Assembly: GCA_950097015.1 (NCBI GenBank)
Contig: CATNEN010000005.1
Coordinates: 1,426,001-1,490,000, forward strand
Origin: Macrostomum hystrix
Lineage: Eukaryota; Platyhelminthes; Macrostomidae
DNA length: 64,000 nucleotides
Direction: 5' to 3'
The position numbers and the translations under genes were made by a program. The notes beneath the pieces are model-generated. The model made no database searches and had not been told where the DNA came from. It was given only the letters and a program-made list of their open reading frames with translations. Shown in pieces: positions 10,489-20,384 of the stretch; positions within the stretch are counted from its first letter, which is position 1, and the number at the start of each line of letters is the position of its first letter.

Positions 10489-11819
10489 ACTAGACTGCAA
10501 ATTGTTAAATAAAACAGTCAGTATATTGCACTTTATAGATGTGCTATTAAAATCAATGAGGATAATGTACATTGCACTCTTTAGAAGTGCTGTAAGCCTC
10601 AGTAGAAAGCTTTTTAATGTAGATTGATATAGCTATTATGTGCTGTATTCATTTTAACCACTTGCATTTAACATAGTGCTGTGAAGCTAAAGTCTTAAAA
10701 ACTGACCAAAGCTCTGAATACCTTGCACTCAAAATCTATGGGCACTTCTGGAAACCTTCTCGCTTGGCAAAAATGGATAAAAATATAGGTAGGGTCAGCT
10801 GTCAACTCACTATTTAAATCTGAGATCCATATTTGCCATCTGGTGTGCCTGATAATCTTTTGTATACAGCTATTTTGCTACTATACAAGGTGAGATCCTT
10901 GTGTTTTAGCATTATAAAATGTTTACAATAGAGAGCCAATTCCAGTTAAAAAATTAACAATATCTATTATATTTTACATGTAAATCAAAAGCACACACTC
11001 CATTACAAAAAAATATTTTCATATGTGTTCAATGTGGTCTATGACAACAACAGCAGCACTGATTATAGCTAGTTATGTCTTAATATAAATATTTATTCCA
11101 TCCTTAAACTGAAAGAATTCCTCTAGCCAAATAGGGTTGTAATTGTAACATTTATTCCAAAAAATCATATATTAGCTAAATTTAAGCTAAGAAATTTGTT
11201 TCTTCATATAGGACTACCTACTTCTGTTCTGTCCTCTTCAAAAGAGACTTAAATTTTTTAAAGATTCACATAGGGCATAGCTATAGCTATGCTATAGCAA
11301 ATGTTTACAAGAAACTCACAGATAGTTTACACAAATGATATATATATGTGATCCTACATTACTACTGTTTGTTGTATCTGACTTTCTATCTAATTTTTAA
11401 TATAACAATTCGATCTTTATTGCGAATTTTTTGATGCAGAAACCAAATTAATTGTCCTTCTATGCATGATATTAGATCATTGGTATATTAAAGTGATAGA
11501 CTTTACCCAACTTTTAGAGTAAAATTTAAACTTACTAGTAAATATTTAAGAATTTGATGAAGAAAATCAAGTATGATTATCTTAAACAATAAAGCTATTA
11601 AGTGGCAAAGTTTTGGTATTTTCTTAGAAAAGAAAAACTCTTTTATGTGTCCAAAGAGGCCAGGTAATATTTGAACTGACAAACTCACCTATAACTTACA
11701 TATACTGCTATAGCTACCTCACCGTTGTTTACTGGTACAACACTTCCTTGAATCATGTTTGTTAATTTCCAAGAAACATAATTTGCGTGATTAACGAGTT
11801 TGGCAATACATAATTTCAG
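10489..11819. other. gene-free AT-rich stretch
   Basis: Probably the 3' UTR of the 9.4-kb exon followed by intergenic or intronic DNA. AAATAAA occurs at about 10508. No further coding signal was seen. Confidence 0.45.
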
Positions 11820-12918
11820 GGTTCAAAGAAAAAATCGGCCAATCGGAAAAAGGGTCGGGCCGACGCCCGTCCCTTGCGGGCCCCGCCCCGCCCCCCGCCA
11901 CCGCCAACGCTGCCATCGCCACCGCCATCGCCGCCACCGTCCAGGCCGGCCACCAGGGCTTCTTATGCCCGGGTGGCCGGCGCTCCCCCCCCCGATCCCG
12001 ACCCAGCCTGCCCCTGCCCCAGTCCGCCCTCTTCTCCCCGCCCAACCCAACCTTCCAGCCCGCCCCATCCCTCCTCAACCCAACCCAGGCCCACAACCCA
12101 CCCTCACCACCCCTGCCCCAGTCGGCCAACCGCCCCGTCCAGCCCGCCCCATCCCTCCTCAACCCAACCCAGGCCCACAACCCACCCTCACCACCCCTGC
12201 CCCAGTCGGCCAACCCCCCCTTCCAGCCCGTCCCATCCCTCCCCAAGCCAACCCAGGCCCAGCCCACCCTCCCCCCCATCTCCAACAGCAGCAGAGTCGC
12301 CGCGGCCGCCCTCATCGGGGAGGCCGCAAGTGGCGAAGTTGGAAGATAAATGTGAGTTTCTGTGCCTTTAATAGTGTTGTTGACAGTGACCCTCCTAACT
12401 CTATAAATTAATTCTTCAGTGCAGTCAATAGCAGGAATATGCATTTATTCGTTGATTCGGGGTTTTGGGATTTACAGCTTTGATCCCAGATCCCAAGTCC
12501 TTCTCTGATCCCAAATCCTTCTCCAAAATCCCACTTAGTCAGTTATCGACTTTATCATGCAATCATCCCCGTTCATTAGTTATCCCATTTCATGAGTTAT
12601 CCCCGTTTATCAGTTATACAGTTATACAGGATTGTACTAACAACCGTCCTTGCTCTATATTTTTTGTTTTAAAAATTTGCAGAGAGACAGCGTGCGAGCT
12701 TACCTGCTCCTGATGGAGCAGGTAAAGCTGCGCAGTCTTTCGGCGTATTGCCGAGGGTGAGTTAACTTTTTGTCAATGTTAATTTCACAGCTCATGATGG
12801 AATTCTCTAAATCAATTCAATTACCAGAAGGCCTTGTATTTTGCAGAAATTTTGGATTCATGCCACCGTGGCATTGGCCGGGCCCACCAGGGCCCGGTGG
12901 TGGCGGGATCGCTTTCTG
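11820..12918 (+). CDS. Pro-rich protein, internal exons (partial)
   Basis: Three consecutive exons can be placed: 11820-12351 (ATTTCAG before, GTGAGT after), 12683-12756 (TTTGCAG before, GTGAGT after) and 12847-12918 (TTTGCAG before, GTGAGT after). In the frame beginning VQRKNRPIGKRVGP the phases agree at both introns. Exon A is basic at its start (His/Arg-rich), then carries about three 84-bp repeats encoding units such as PVGQPPRPARPIPPQPNPGP. Exon B gives RDSVRAYLLLMEQVKLRSLS. Exon C gives MPPWHWPGPPGPGGGGIAFW. The start and end exons were not found. Exon A is also open in a second frame because of its C-rich makeup, so the frame choice rests on splice phase only. No family was recognised. 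Confidence 0.42.
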
Positions 12919-14404
12919 GTGAGTTCTGGGGAAGCAAAAATTTGGAAAAGTCGGTCCAGCCAACAAATTTTCATTCAATTTTCCATTTTCTGTCAATGTG
13001 TGCCTGATCCTGCCTATCTGCCCTGCGTAAATCGGGCAAATTTCATTAGCCACAAGTCTTAGAAAAGAGGAAGAAATGAGCTCCGCTTCCAGTCCAAATT
13101 TTAATTTTAGAATGTGACTAGCAATTAAGCCGCTTCGAGTTATTCAGTTATTCAAAAACTCGTCACTAACTAAATTCGTCACTTCGTCAGATATCCCCTT
13201 CAGCAGCTATCCCCTTTCACCAGTTATCCCTCATCTACAGTTATCCCATATCGGCAGAAATCCCATTTCATCAGATAGCCCACTTCAGGAGTAATCCCAC
13301 TTAACCTGTTATCTTACTTCAGCAGTTATCCAATGTCAGCAGTTATCTAACTTCATCACTAATTCAACTTCTGCAGTTTTCCCAGTGCACAGTTATCCCA
13401 CATCAGGGGTAGCAGGGGTGGTGGGGTAGCAGGGGCCATCAGATTAGCGAGTTTAAAAAAATATGTCTATCCAGACGCAAATGTATTTGATCTTCAAGGG
13501 CAATACATTTCGAAGGTCCCAGCGAAAAAAGTAAATTTCTATGTGCATCCGTTTAACAAAGACATCGCTTAGAAAAGTGGCCTTTAATAAAATTTACAGT
13601 CTTTAAGTGTCGCGTCCTTCTACTCTAGTAGTCCTTGCAAATAACTACTAATTTTGACTACTAACTAAACTTTTCCGTTTAGCTTCCAGTGCAGATGCTG
13701 CTATATAGGGGTCCTTTGACTAAACCCTTCTCACACCGAGCCAAACTAACGGCCGTTTAATTTATCGATCCTTCCAAACCAAAAATATTTGTCAGTCATT
13801 TAACACCCACCCCATTCCCAAAACCCCATATTCGCGTGCGATTCGCTGTGATTCATTTAATGACACCCACCCCATTTCCCAAACCCCATAATCGCGTGTC
13901 CTCTCTGTCTTGAGGCTCCTGGCTTGCCTATTATGGTGTCCTGCATATCACACCATCTATTTAACACAAGACCAGAACAAAGACGCTCGTTCAGTGGACT
14001 TAGACAGTGGACTTGTTGATTCTACTAAGAAAGAAAATTGTTTATCGAATCTAATAAACTTTAGTCCATCTTTATTTTTATAACGTTGAGCTTTGCAAAG
14101 ACTATCTGAGATTGAGAAAAACAGAAGAACTCTGAGAAGAACATATTCTCATCGCATTCTCCCTAACTCTCCTCTTTATTAAAGACCAAGGAACAACTAA
14201 ACATCATTATTTCGTTTCTTTTATTAAAAATGGCTAATTTTGTTGACTATATTATTGACTATTTTCGTATTGTGGATTGTTCATATTGTTCATTGTTTAA
14301 TTCGGGCAGACAGGAGGGAGTGAGGGGCAGAGAGGAGAGAATTGAGATCATGGGATTAGAATTGAGATCATGGGATTGGAAAGGGGATCGTGGGATTGGA
14401 AAGT
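12919..14404. other. gene-free stretch with degenerate TTATCCC repeats
   Basis: Between 13180 and 13400 there are about 12 loose units of the form CAGTTATCCCATTTCAT. A smaller set lies in the intron at 12540-12615. Around 13800-13900 a duplicated segment reads ACCCACCCCATT-CC-AAACCCCATA twice. No gene was supported. Confidence 0.55.
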
Positions 14405-14745
14405 GGTCAGTGCCCTCCTTACTAGAAAGGGGCCAGTTCCCTCCCTGCTAGAGTGATCAGTGCCCTCCCTGCTAGAAGGGGTCAGCGCCCTCCCTGCTAG
14501 AGAGGGGTCAGTGCCCTCCCTGCTAGAGAGGGGCCAGTTCCCTCCCTGCTAGAGAGGGGTCAGTGCCCTCCCTGCTAGAGGGGCCAGTTCCCTCCCTGCT
14601 AGAGTGATCAGTGCCCTCCCTGCTAGAGTGATCAGTGCCCTCCCTGCTAGAGGGGTCAGTGCCCCTATGTTATAGAGGGGACCAGTGCCCTCAGGCAAGC
14701 AGGCAGGCAGGCAGGCAGGCAGACAGACAGGTAGACAGACAGGAC
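14405..14745. repeat. minisatellite plus AGGC/AGAC tetranucleotides
   Basis: About ten irregular units combine TCCCTGCTAGAG with GGGGTCAGTGCCC or GGGCCAGTTCCC. They are followed by a pure (AGGC)n then (AGAC)n run at 14693-14745. Confidence 0.9.
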
Positions 14746-16995
14746 AGGAGCAGATATCTACCCCATACTTTACTTGTATGGCTTACTAAATCTAGCCCAA
14801 ATCTACCAAACCCAACCCCACCCAATGCAGCCTCCTCTCCACTCCGCCCTAGCTCTCCACCCTCTAAGCTTCTACTCTTCTACTTACACTTCCACTTCTT
14901 CCATGTGTTCATAAGCCATGACCCATGTGCTCAAATCTCTATCTGGCCTACAAGATAAAAATGGTTACCAACCCTGTCCTAATAGGTCAGTGTCCATAGA
15001 TCTTATATTCCCTAGATAACCTACTCCCCATTCAAGCAATGTGAAAAATGTGATCCCACCAAAAACATTTAATAAACCTGACCATGTCCATGCTCACTCA
15101 GAGCTCAAGTTCAGTAGCTATGGGACATAGGCAGTTATTTTTGTTTGGATGGCATTAAAAAGATGTAGCAGAAATTTTTTTAGTTGCCAATGTTTCCTAC
15201 CTGTGTGAGCTATGCTCAGCAGCAAATAGATGGTGCCAGACATTAAACTCATGTAGCTGCTGCATGAGGGGCTGCGGCACCCAAGTGCCACAGGGCCACA
15301 GGGATCCTTTTCCCTTCCTCCCATTCCTATTCACTCACATTTCTATCCTTCTAGCTTACATAGAATTGTAGTCTACACTTTGACAGCACTTCATATGGCA
15401 AAATAAGATAAAACCACTCACTCACTCCAGTTGTAAAACCGAATACCAACTTCTCCATTTGGTTTGAAGATACTGAAAATCATTGTTCGGTTTTAGATAA
15501 AAAGCAGTAATAACTTTTTTTTATTTGACAAAATAGCAAAAGCAGACACTTTTTAGAAAGATGTAACTGTTTTCTATAACTTGGCTTTTGATTTATCATC
15601 ATATCTTAAATAGAAAATCTGTAGCTTAGGTTTGAAGTAAAAAAAATACACATTCTTGTTGGGTTGATGATACATTACCCTATAGATGACAGATATTAGA
15701 CTTTGGTTCCAATTTTCTTATTTCTTCCCCTCAATTTTATTAGATCTTTTATTTAAAAGCACAATTCTTTTAAATATGTGACCTATGAAGTGGGTGCAAA
15801 TTGGCAAGTATACCATACTGACCATACCATTTTTGGAATTGGATATACATTAGTCAATTAGTTTACATTGGATTACTTATTCCACTAATTATCAATTCAA
15901 TCATAGAATTAAGCCCTACAGAATTTTCTTAGAGCTACAGAAAAAAGGCCAAACTGCAATGGCAACACTAGTCCTTGATCCTAGGCTCCCAGCTCATAGA
16001 TCCCATATCCCAGTAGTTGCTTGGTAATCTTAATAAGAATTTATATTCCTGGGTCCCAATTTCATTTAGAATAATTCATTGTTTCTATACAATTATGACA
16101 AGTTGCCAGCCAATAAGCTATGCATATAGACTAATGGACCCAATATACAGGTTTTTATTCTAATTTTAAGACTTGTTAAGATAAGCATAAACTCTGTAGC
16201 CTATGTAAAAAGGCTTGGATAGCTCACTATTTATAATACACTGAAACTTAATACTCTTAGAGGTCTACATTTTAATACATAAATGGAATGTGGGTGCATT
16301 CATTTAGTGATGATCATAGCAGGTCACATATTAGCTATGAGCCGAGCTGACAAGTTAGGACAGTGGCACTGGGTTGAGAGCAGTAGATTCATATTGTTTG
16401 AGTTAAACACTTCGAATGTGCAAGTCAAACATAAAACAAACAACAGACTCATACTACCTCCCCAAGCCTGTGATTAGCAGTAACACTTGTCCAGCTCTGC
16501 ACATTACTTCATATTGTATTCTGCTAAATTTCAATATTCTCCGCTTTCACATTATGCCTCGCTTTTATACTGTGAAACAAGCTATTTATAACTTGACGTA
16601 CCCTTGTTCTCAAAGAAAATGACCGCGAAACGTTAATTTAAATGGTCCCTCATAACATACAGTGCAGAAACCATCTTTCCTAGAAAGCAAGTCGTTTCAT
16701 AACGTAACTGTTGTTGCTCGGTCGTATAAAATCTCATTCGAATTATGACTTTCCAATGCTCATTTAAATGGGCCAACTTTTCTACAGAGCATGCTTTAGG
16801 ACACATTATTGTTATTGCTTACTTATAAAAAACTTTCGCTCGGGGAAACTGTTAACTTTCATTGCCTCCCAATCATCATTCTAATTTTCGAAATTATTCC
16901 TTTAATCCTACTTCTAAGTTGGAATTCTATTTTCCTAATTGAAATTTTCTCCTAATTTTAAATTTCATTTAAAGCATTTAATGCATTGTTGCAGA
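14746..16995. other. gene-free AT-rich stretch
   Basis: Over 2 kb with only short open frames and no matching splice sites. No tRNA, SINE head or tandem repeat was noticed. Confidence 0.5.
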
Positions 16996-17150
16996 ATGGA
17001 TGCTCCGCCACCGCCGCCGCCGCCGCCGCCGCCAGTCCCGCCGCCGCCAGTCGCTGCTGAAAGACGGCGAATACGGCGGCTACGATCCGGAAATCTGCGG
17101 ATCAGAAGGCCCTAATAATATATTCTCTTATTAAAAAAGTAAAATTTAAC
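16996..17150 (+). other. CCG-rich low-complexity segment
   Basis: After a possible acceptor (TGTTGCAG) an ATG opens a 34-codon frame of MDAPPPPPP type ending RIRRP-stop. An alternative frame through the same CCG repeat gives QSLLKDGEYGGYDPEICGS and ends at a TAA. It may be an exon or 5' part of the 17.2-kb gene, but no donor joins it in phase. Nothing more can be claimed. Confidence 0.25.
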
Positions 17151-17168
17151 TACTTTACAGTATTTTAG

Positions 17169-17488
17169 GTGTTAATCAAAGCAAATTTCTTTTTTCTGCT
17201 CCTGGTGCAACTACATTTGGTATGAGGGTCCTACTTTTACATCAAGTCATTTCTTTAGTTACTACAAAAGTACCATCTACTACAACTGATACAGGAAAGC
17301 ATATGACAACTCTGACACCAGTCCCAGTATATTATGGCAACAGTTCAAATGACATACTGCATTTCTATGTGCATATTGCCCTTATTTTCACATTGTTTGC
17401 TATAGCAACAGCAATATTTGGATTTTCCATTTATTATTTGGCATGTGGCAAGTCTTCATGTGACAAGAGACAAATCTCCCCTGTCTGA
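17169..17488 (+). CDS. single-pass membrane microprotein
   Basis: The first ATG is at 17222 and gives 88 aa. An open upstream extension (beginning VNQSKFLFSAPGATTFG) reaches a possible acceptor TATTTTAG at 17161-17168, so the ATG may instead be an internal Met of a terminal exon. The N-terminus is weakly hydrophobic, then a Thr/Ser-rich stretch (TTKVPSTTTDTGKHMTT) with an N-glycosylation site (NSS). One strong TM helix (HIALIFTLFAIATAIFGFSI) follows, and a Cys-containing short tail (ACGKSSCDKRQ) ends the protein. AATAAA at 17627-17632 fits a 3' end. The last part of the coding region lies in a 96-bp tandem duplication. No family was recognised. Confidence 0.5.
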
Positions 17489-17618
17489 TTACTTGACAAA
17501 CTGTTGATCAATGTTGGATTTTCCATTTATTATTTGGCATGTGGCAAGTCTTCATGTGACAAGAGACAAATCTTCCCTGTCTGATTACTTGACAAACTGT
17601 TGATCAATGTTGGATTTT
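17418..17618. repeat. 96-bp tandem duplication
   Basis: The segments at 17418-17513 and 17514-17609 are almost identical (TTGGATTTTCCATTTATTAT at the start of each), and a third partial start lies at 17610. The first copy encodes the C-terminal 23 residues and stop of the membrane microprotein; the second lies in its 3' UTR. A single visible difference (CTCCCC versus CTTCCC) indicates recent origin. Confidence 0.93.
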
Positions 17619-18037
17619 ACAACTGAAATAAATATTGTACTAAGCTGATTCACTATATTAATGTATGATATTGCCAAATTTATCCATTTATAATTGCCCC
17701 AGTCATTGTTACAAAGTCATGGCATGTTAGTATACATTGGGCACACGATAATTTCTCGACTTTCCAACAATCAGTTCACAGATCTCGCATGTGAAGGTGA
17801 AAGTTGTGTCGCGCACGCAATCAGTGCTTTGAATATTTGGCTTAATCTTTGGGCCCAGCTGTATGTTGCTATTGCTACAATAGTAAATAAAAAGGAGCCT
17901 ATTTTTGGATAATTTTGTTGCCTTCTATCTTCTTTCCTTTGCTAACAGCGAAGCTACGGAGTCATTTTATCGCATTACTTCATTCACTTTGATTTGACAT
18001 TAATAATACGTTGTGCTAAAGCCTGCACCATTCCAGG

Positions 18038-18845
18038 ATTAACCTGTGTCTGATGGCAGACTCCGGAAGACCTGATCCTGCTGAGCTATGCCGAGGTGCG
18101 GCTCAAGACAAGTTTCTGATCGTCACCGACTGGCTGCCGCAGCTGCTGCGGCAGGAGAACGGCAGCCGAATATTCGTTATCGACAACGACATCGAGCCGG
18201 TGCCCCAGCTGGAGTGTTTCGGCTTTGACCTCGTGAGATGCGCGTCCGGCACCGCGTTCCTGGTTTACGATGTCGATGATGATGGCGAAGAAGACTTCAT
18301 GTTCGACTACGGCTACTGGCATTGGTAGCTGAAGAATTCTGGCATGCTCAGACAGTTCAGTGCGCTGCATGGTTGCTGTTCAGGCAAGTTGAATCACAGC
18401 GATCCACCCGGCCTTTTGCCACCCATATAGGGCTTGCAACTTTTCCTGCTTGGCATGGTACCTGTTCGACATTAAGCCCGTACTCACCTGCCCTACTCAA
18501 ACAGGCCTACCGACACGTATGGCCGTCATCAGACGCATAAACGGGCTCTCAAACTTGGTTGTCAACTTGTACAATCCATCAGCTCCAGGCTTGTCCCGTC
18601 AGGACCTGCTACAGGAGCTGCTGCAGACCAACCTGATCACGGAGCTGCGCTCGAAACCGGAGGTCAAGCGAATGGGCCTGGACGTCTGCTGCCTGGGTTG
18701 GCGGCTTCGGTGGCGGAGGCGGCGTCGCAGCAGAAGCGGCGGTGGCGCCACCGGAAGACGGTTAATTTTAGCGCTCTTAAACTTAACGCTTCACAGCACA
18801 TTGTATTGCATGTGCAAAGTGACCTGCAAAAAATTTGCTAGTTGA
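18038..18845 (+). other. possible exons of an unidentified gene
   Basis: The base composition changes to GC-rich and codon-like. One candidate exon starts after TTCCAG at 18037; it reads INLCLMADSGRPDPAELC and later RIFVIDNDIEPVPQLECFGF, and ends at a GTGAG donor or at a stop at 18328. A second starts after CTCAAACAG near 18504 and reads MAVIRRINGLSNLVVNLYNP, then ends in an Arg-rich frame or, in another frame, GGFGGGGGVAAEAAVAPPED. The pieces do not yet join in phase. This may be a gene remnant beside the KDZ transposon or two real exons. Confidence 0.3.
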
Positions 18846-18955
18846 AAGAAATGTGTCCAAATTTTGGGCTTACTGGTATTAATTTTAGCGATCTTAAACT
18901 TAACGCTTCACAGCACCCACACAAAAGTAGGTGCAGAGTGACTTTACAAGGCAGC
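18763..18955. repeat. diverged ~115-bp tandem duplication
   Basis: TTAATTTTAGCGCTCTTAAA at 18765 recurs as TTAATTTTAGCGATCTTAAA at about 18879. Both are followed by CTTAACGCTTCACAGCAC and a diverged AAAGTGACCTGCAAAA / AGAGTGACTTTACAAG tail. It lies just downstream of the KDZ transposase stop and could be a subterminal repeat of that element. Confidence 0.7.
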
Positions 18956-19014
18956 GCTTGACTTCAATTAAAAACACAAGTAACGGTGGAATCATCAGTA
19001 CACTGGTTGGATAC

Positions 19015-20278
19015 TTAATCGGAGTCGCTATCAGAAGACTCCGAATCTTCTGAAGCAACCGCTTCATTAGCGCTCTGACTCAGTGTGCTGAGGGAGAACT
19101 TATTCGCAAGAAGATATTTTACAGCATCAGTCACGCTTTTACTTGCAACATCTTCAAGCAGTCTTCTAAACAATTCCCGAAATTGAGCGGCTAAGCCCGG
19201 CTGATTCGCTAAGTCATCACAGAGGCTCTGCAAATTAACCTGAAGGTCAACCCACTCATCTGAAATAATATGCGCTTCTTCTTTTAGGCGTTTATATTTG
19301 TTACTGACGTCTATAGCCCGCTGACGAAATCGGATGGAAAGGTCGGTTCCAGACAAATGTTCATATTTCGCACTACGCGGTTTTTTATATTCATCGAAAG
19401 AAGCTCTGTCTTCAATTGGAAGACGAGCGTAGAGTTTTTTCATGTCGGATGCATAACTTTTAACCTTTCGCAAGCACATTCTGGTTTGACTTTGGCCAAC
19501 TGACTTACCAACCTGTTTACTCCAATGATCTCTGTGCACTGCAAGAGCGCGTAGCTCACATAGGATATCATCTTCCGAGTTGTGTACAGCTACTCGGAGG
19601 GAATCTTCATACCATTGGGAGCCTAAATCCAAAATTTCATCATCAGAGATGACCAGACTGTCATTTAGGACCCCCGAGTGCTGCAAAATCGCAGACTGGC
19701 TTTGTAGCTCTTTTAGTTCACTTAGAATGCTTTTTCCCGCACCTACCATAAGCTTAATACGTTGTGTAAACCACCCAGAAGCGCTAAGAAGCTGTTGTGC
19801 ATTAAAGAAGTATAGAATATGCGCCATGTATTGTGCTCGTCGGTCTTTTCGCATGTACTTTAAAAACTTACCGAACGGCCTGAGTTGAGACCAGGCTCGC
19901 TCAGTATTCTCTCCATCGCATAGACCTGCGCCTGGAGTAACGCGAACAGAAAACTTTTTTTGACAACTGGGCAGGTGACCAAGAGCATGAAAAGCGTTTA
20001 TTGCACAGCTACTCGCTTGAATGTTGGCACCAGACTTCGCAATAGCGGACGTAACCCGGCTGGATACGCGACAGCCTGTGAATTGGGATAAAGAGTAAGT
20101 CATGTTGTCATATAACTGTACACAAGCAACAGTATTTCATAGATTGTACATGCATTTTATAAAATAATAATAAACTTACCCACGTCATATACGACAAGTA
20201 ATTCCTTAGACACTCACGTTTCGCAGAAAGTGTTCAAGGCACTGTTCCAGGTAGCAAAACTTTTCTCCACCAGTTGTG
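19015..20278 (-). pseudogene. KDZ transposase, C-terminal part (interrupted)
   Basis: The open frame continues after the duplication as TTGGEKFCYLEQCLEHFLRN (20275-20218). A predicted 102-bp intron (20217-20116, GTGAGT...TACAG) then leads in phase to LYDNMTYSLSQFTGC. Conserved KDZ marks follow: NAFHALGHLPSCQ and PGAGLCDGENTERAWSQL, the DGE-x2-ER-x-WS motif with catalytic acidic residues. A helical tail and an acidic Ser/Asp-rich C-terminus (ASEDSESSDSDSD) end at the stop at 19015. Joined to the N-terminal block across one duplication copy the protein would be about 781 aa, a normal KDZ length. The 362-codon frame starting at 20103 is only the post-intron part. Confidence 0.8.
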
Positions 20279-20291
20279 ATATTTGAGCCAC
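20279..20291. repeat. target-site duplication, 3' copy
   Basis: ATATTTGAGCCAC, identical to 26670-26682. The bases just outside differ, so the duplication is exactly 13 bp. Confidence 0.93.
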
Positions 20292-20384
20292 TTGACTTAC
20301 TTGACTTAGCTGCAGGGGGCATCTTCCGGATGCAGCGGGGAGGCGTTGCCGCCCATTCCGCTAGCCCCTGGCGACCACGGGCAA

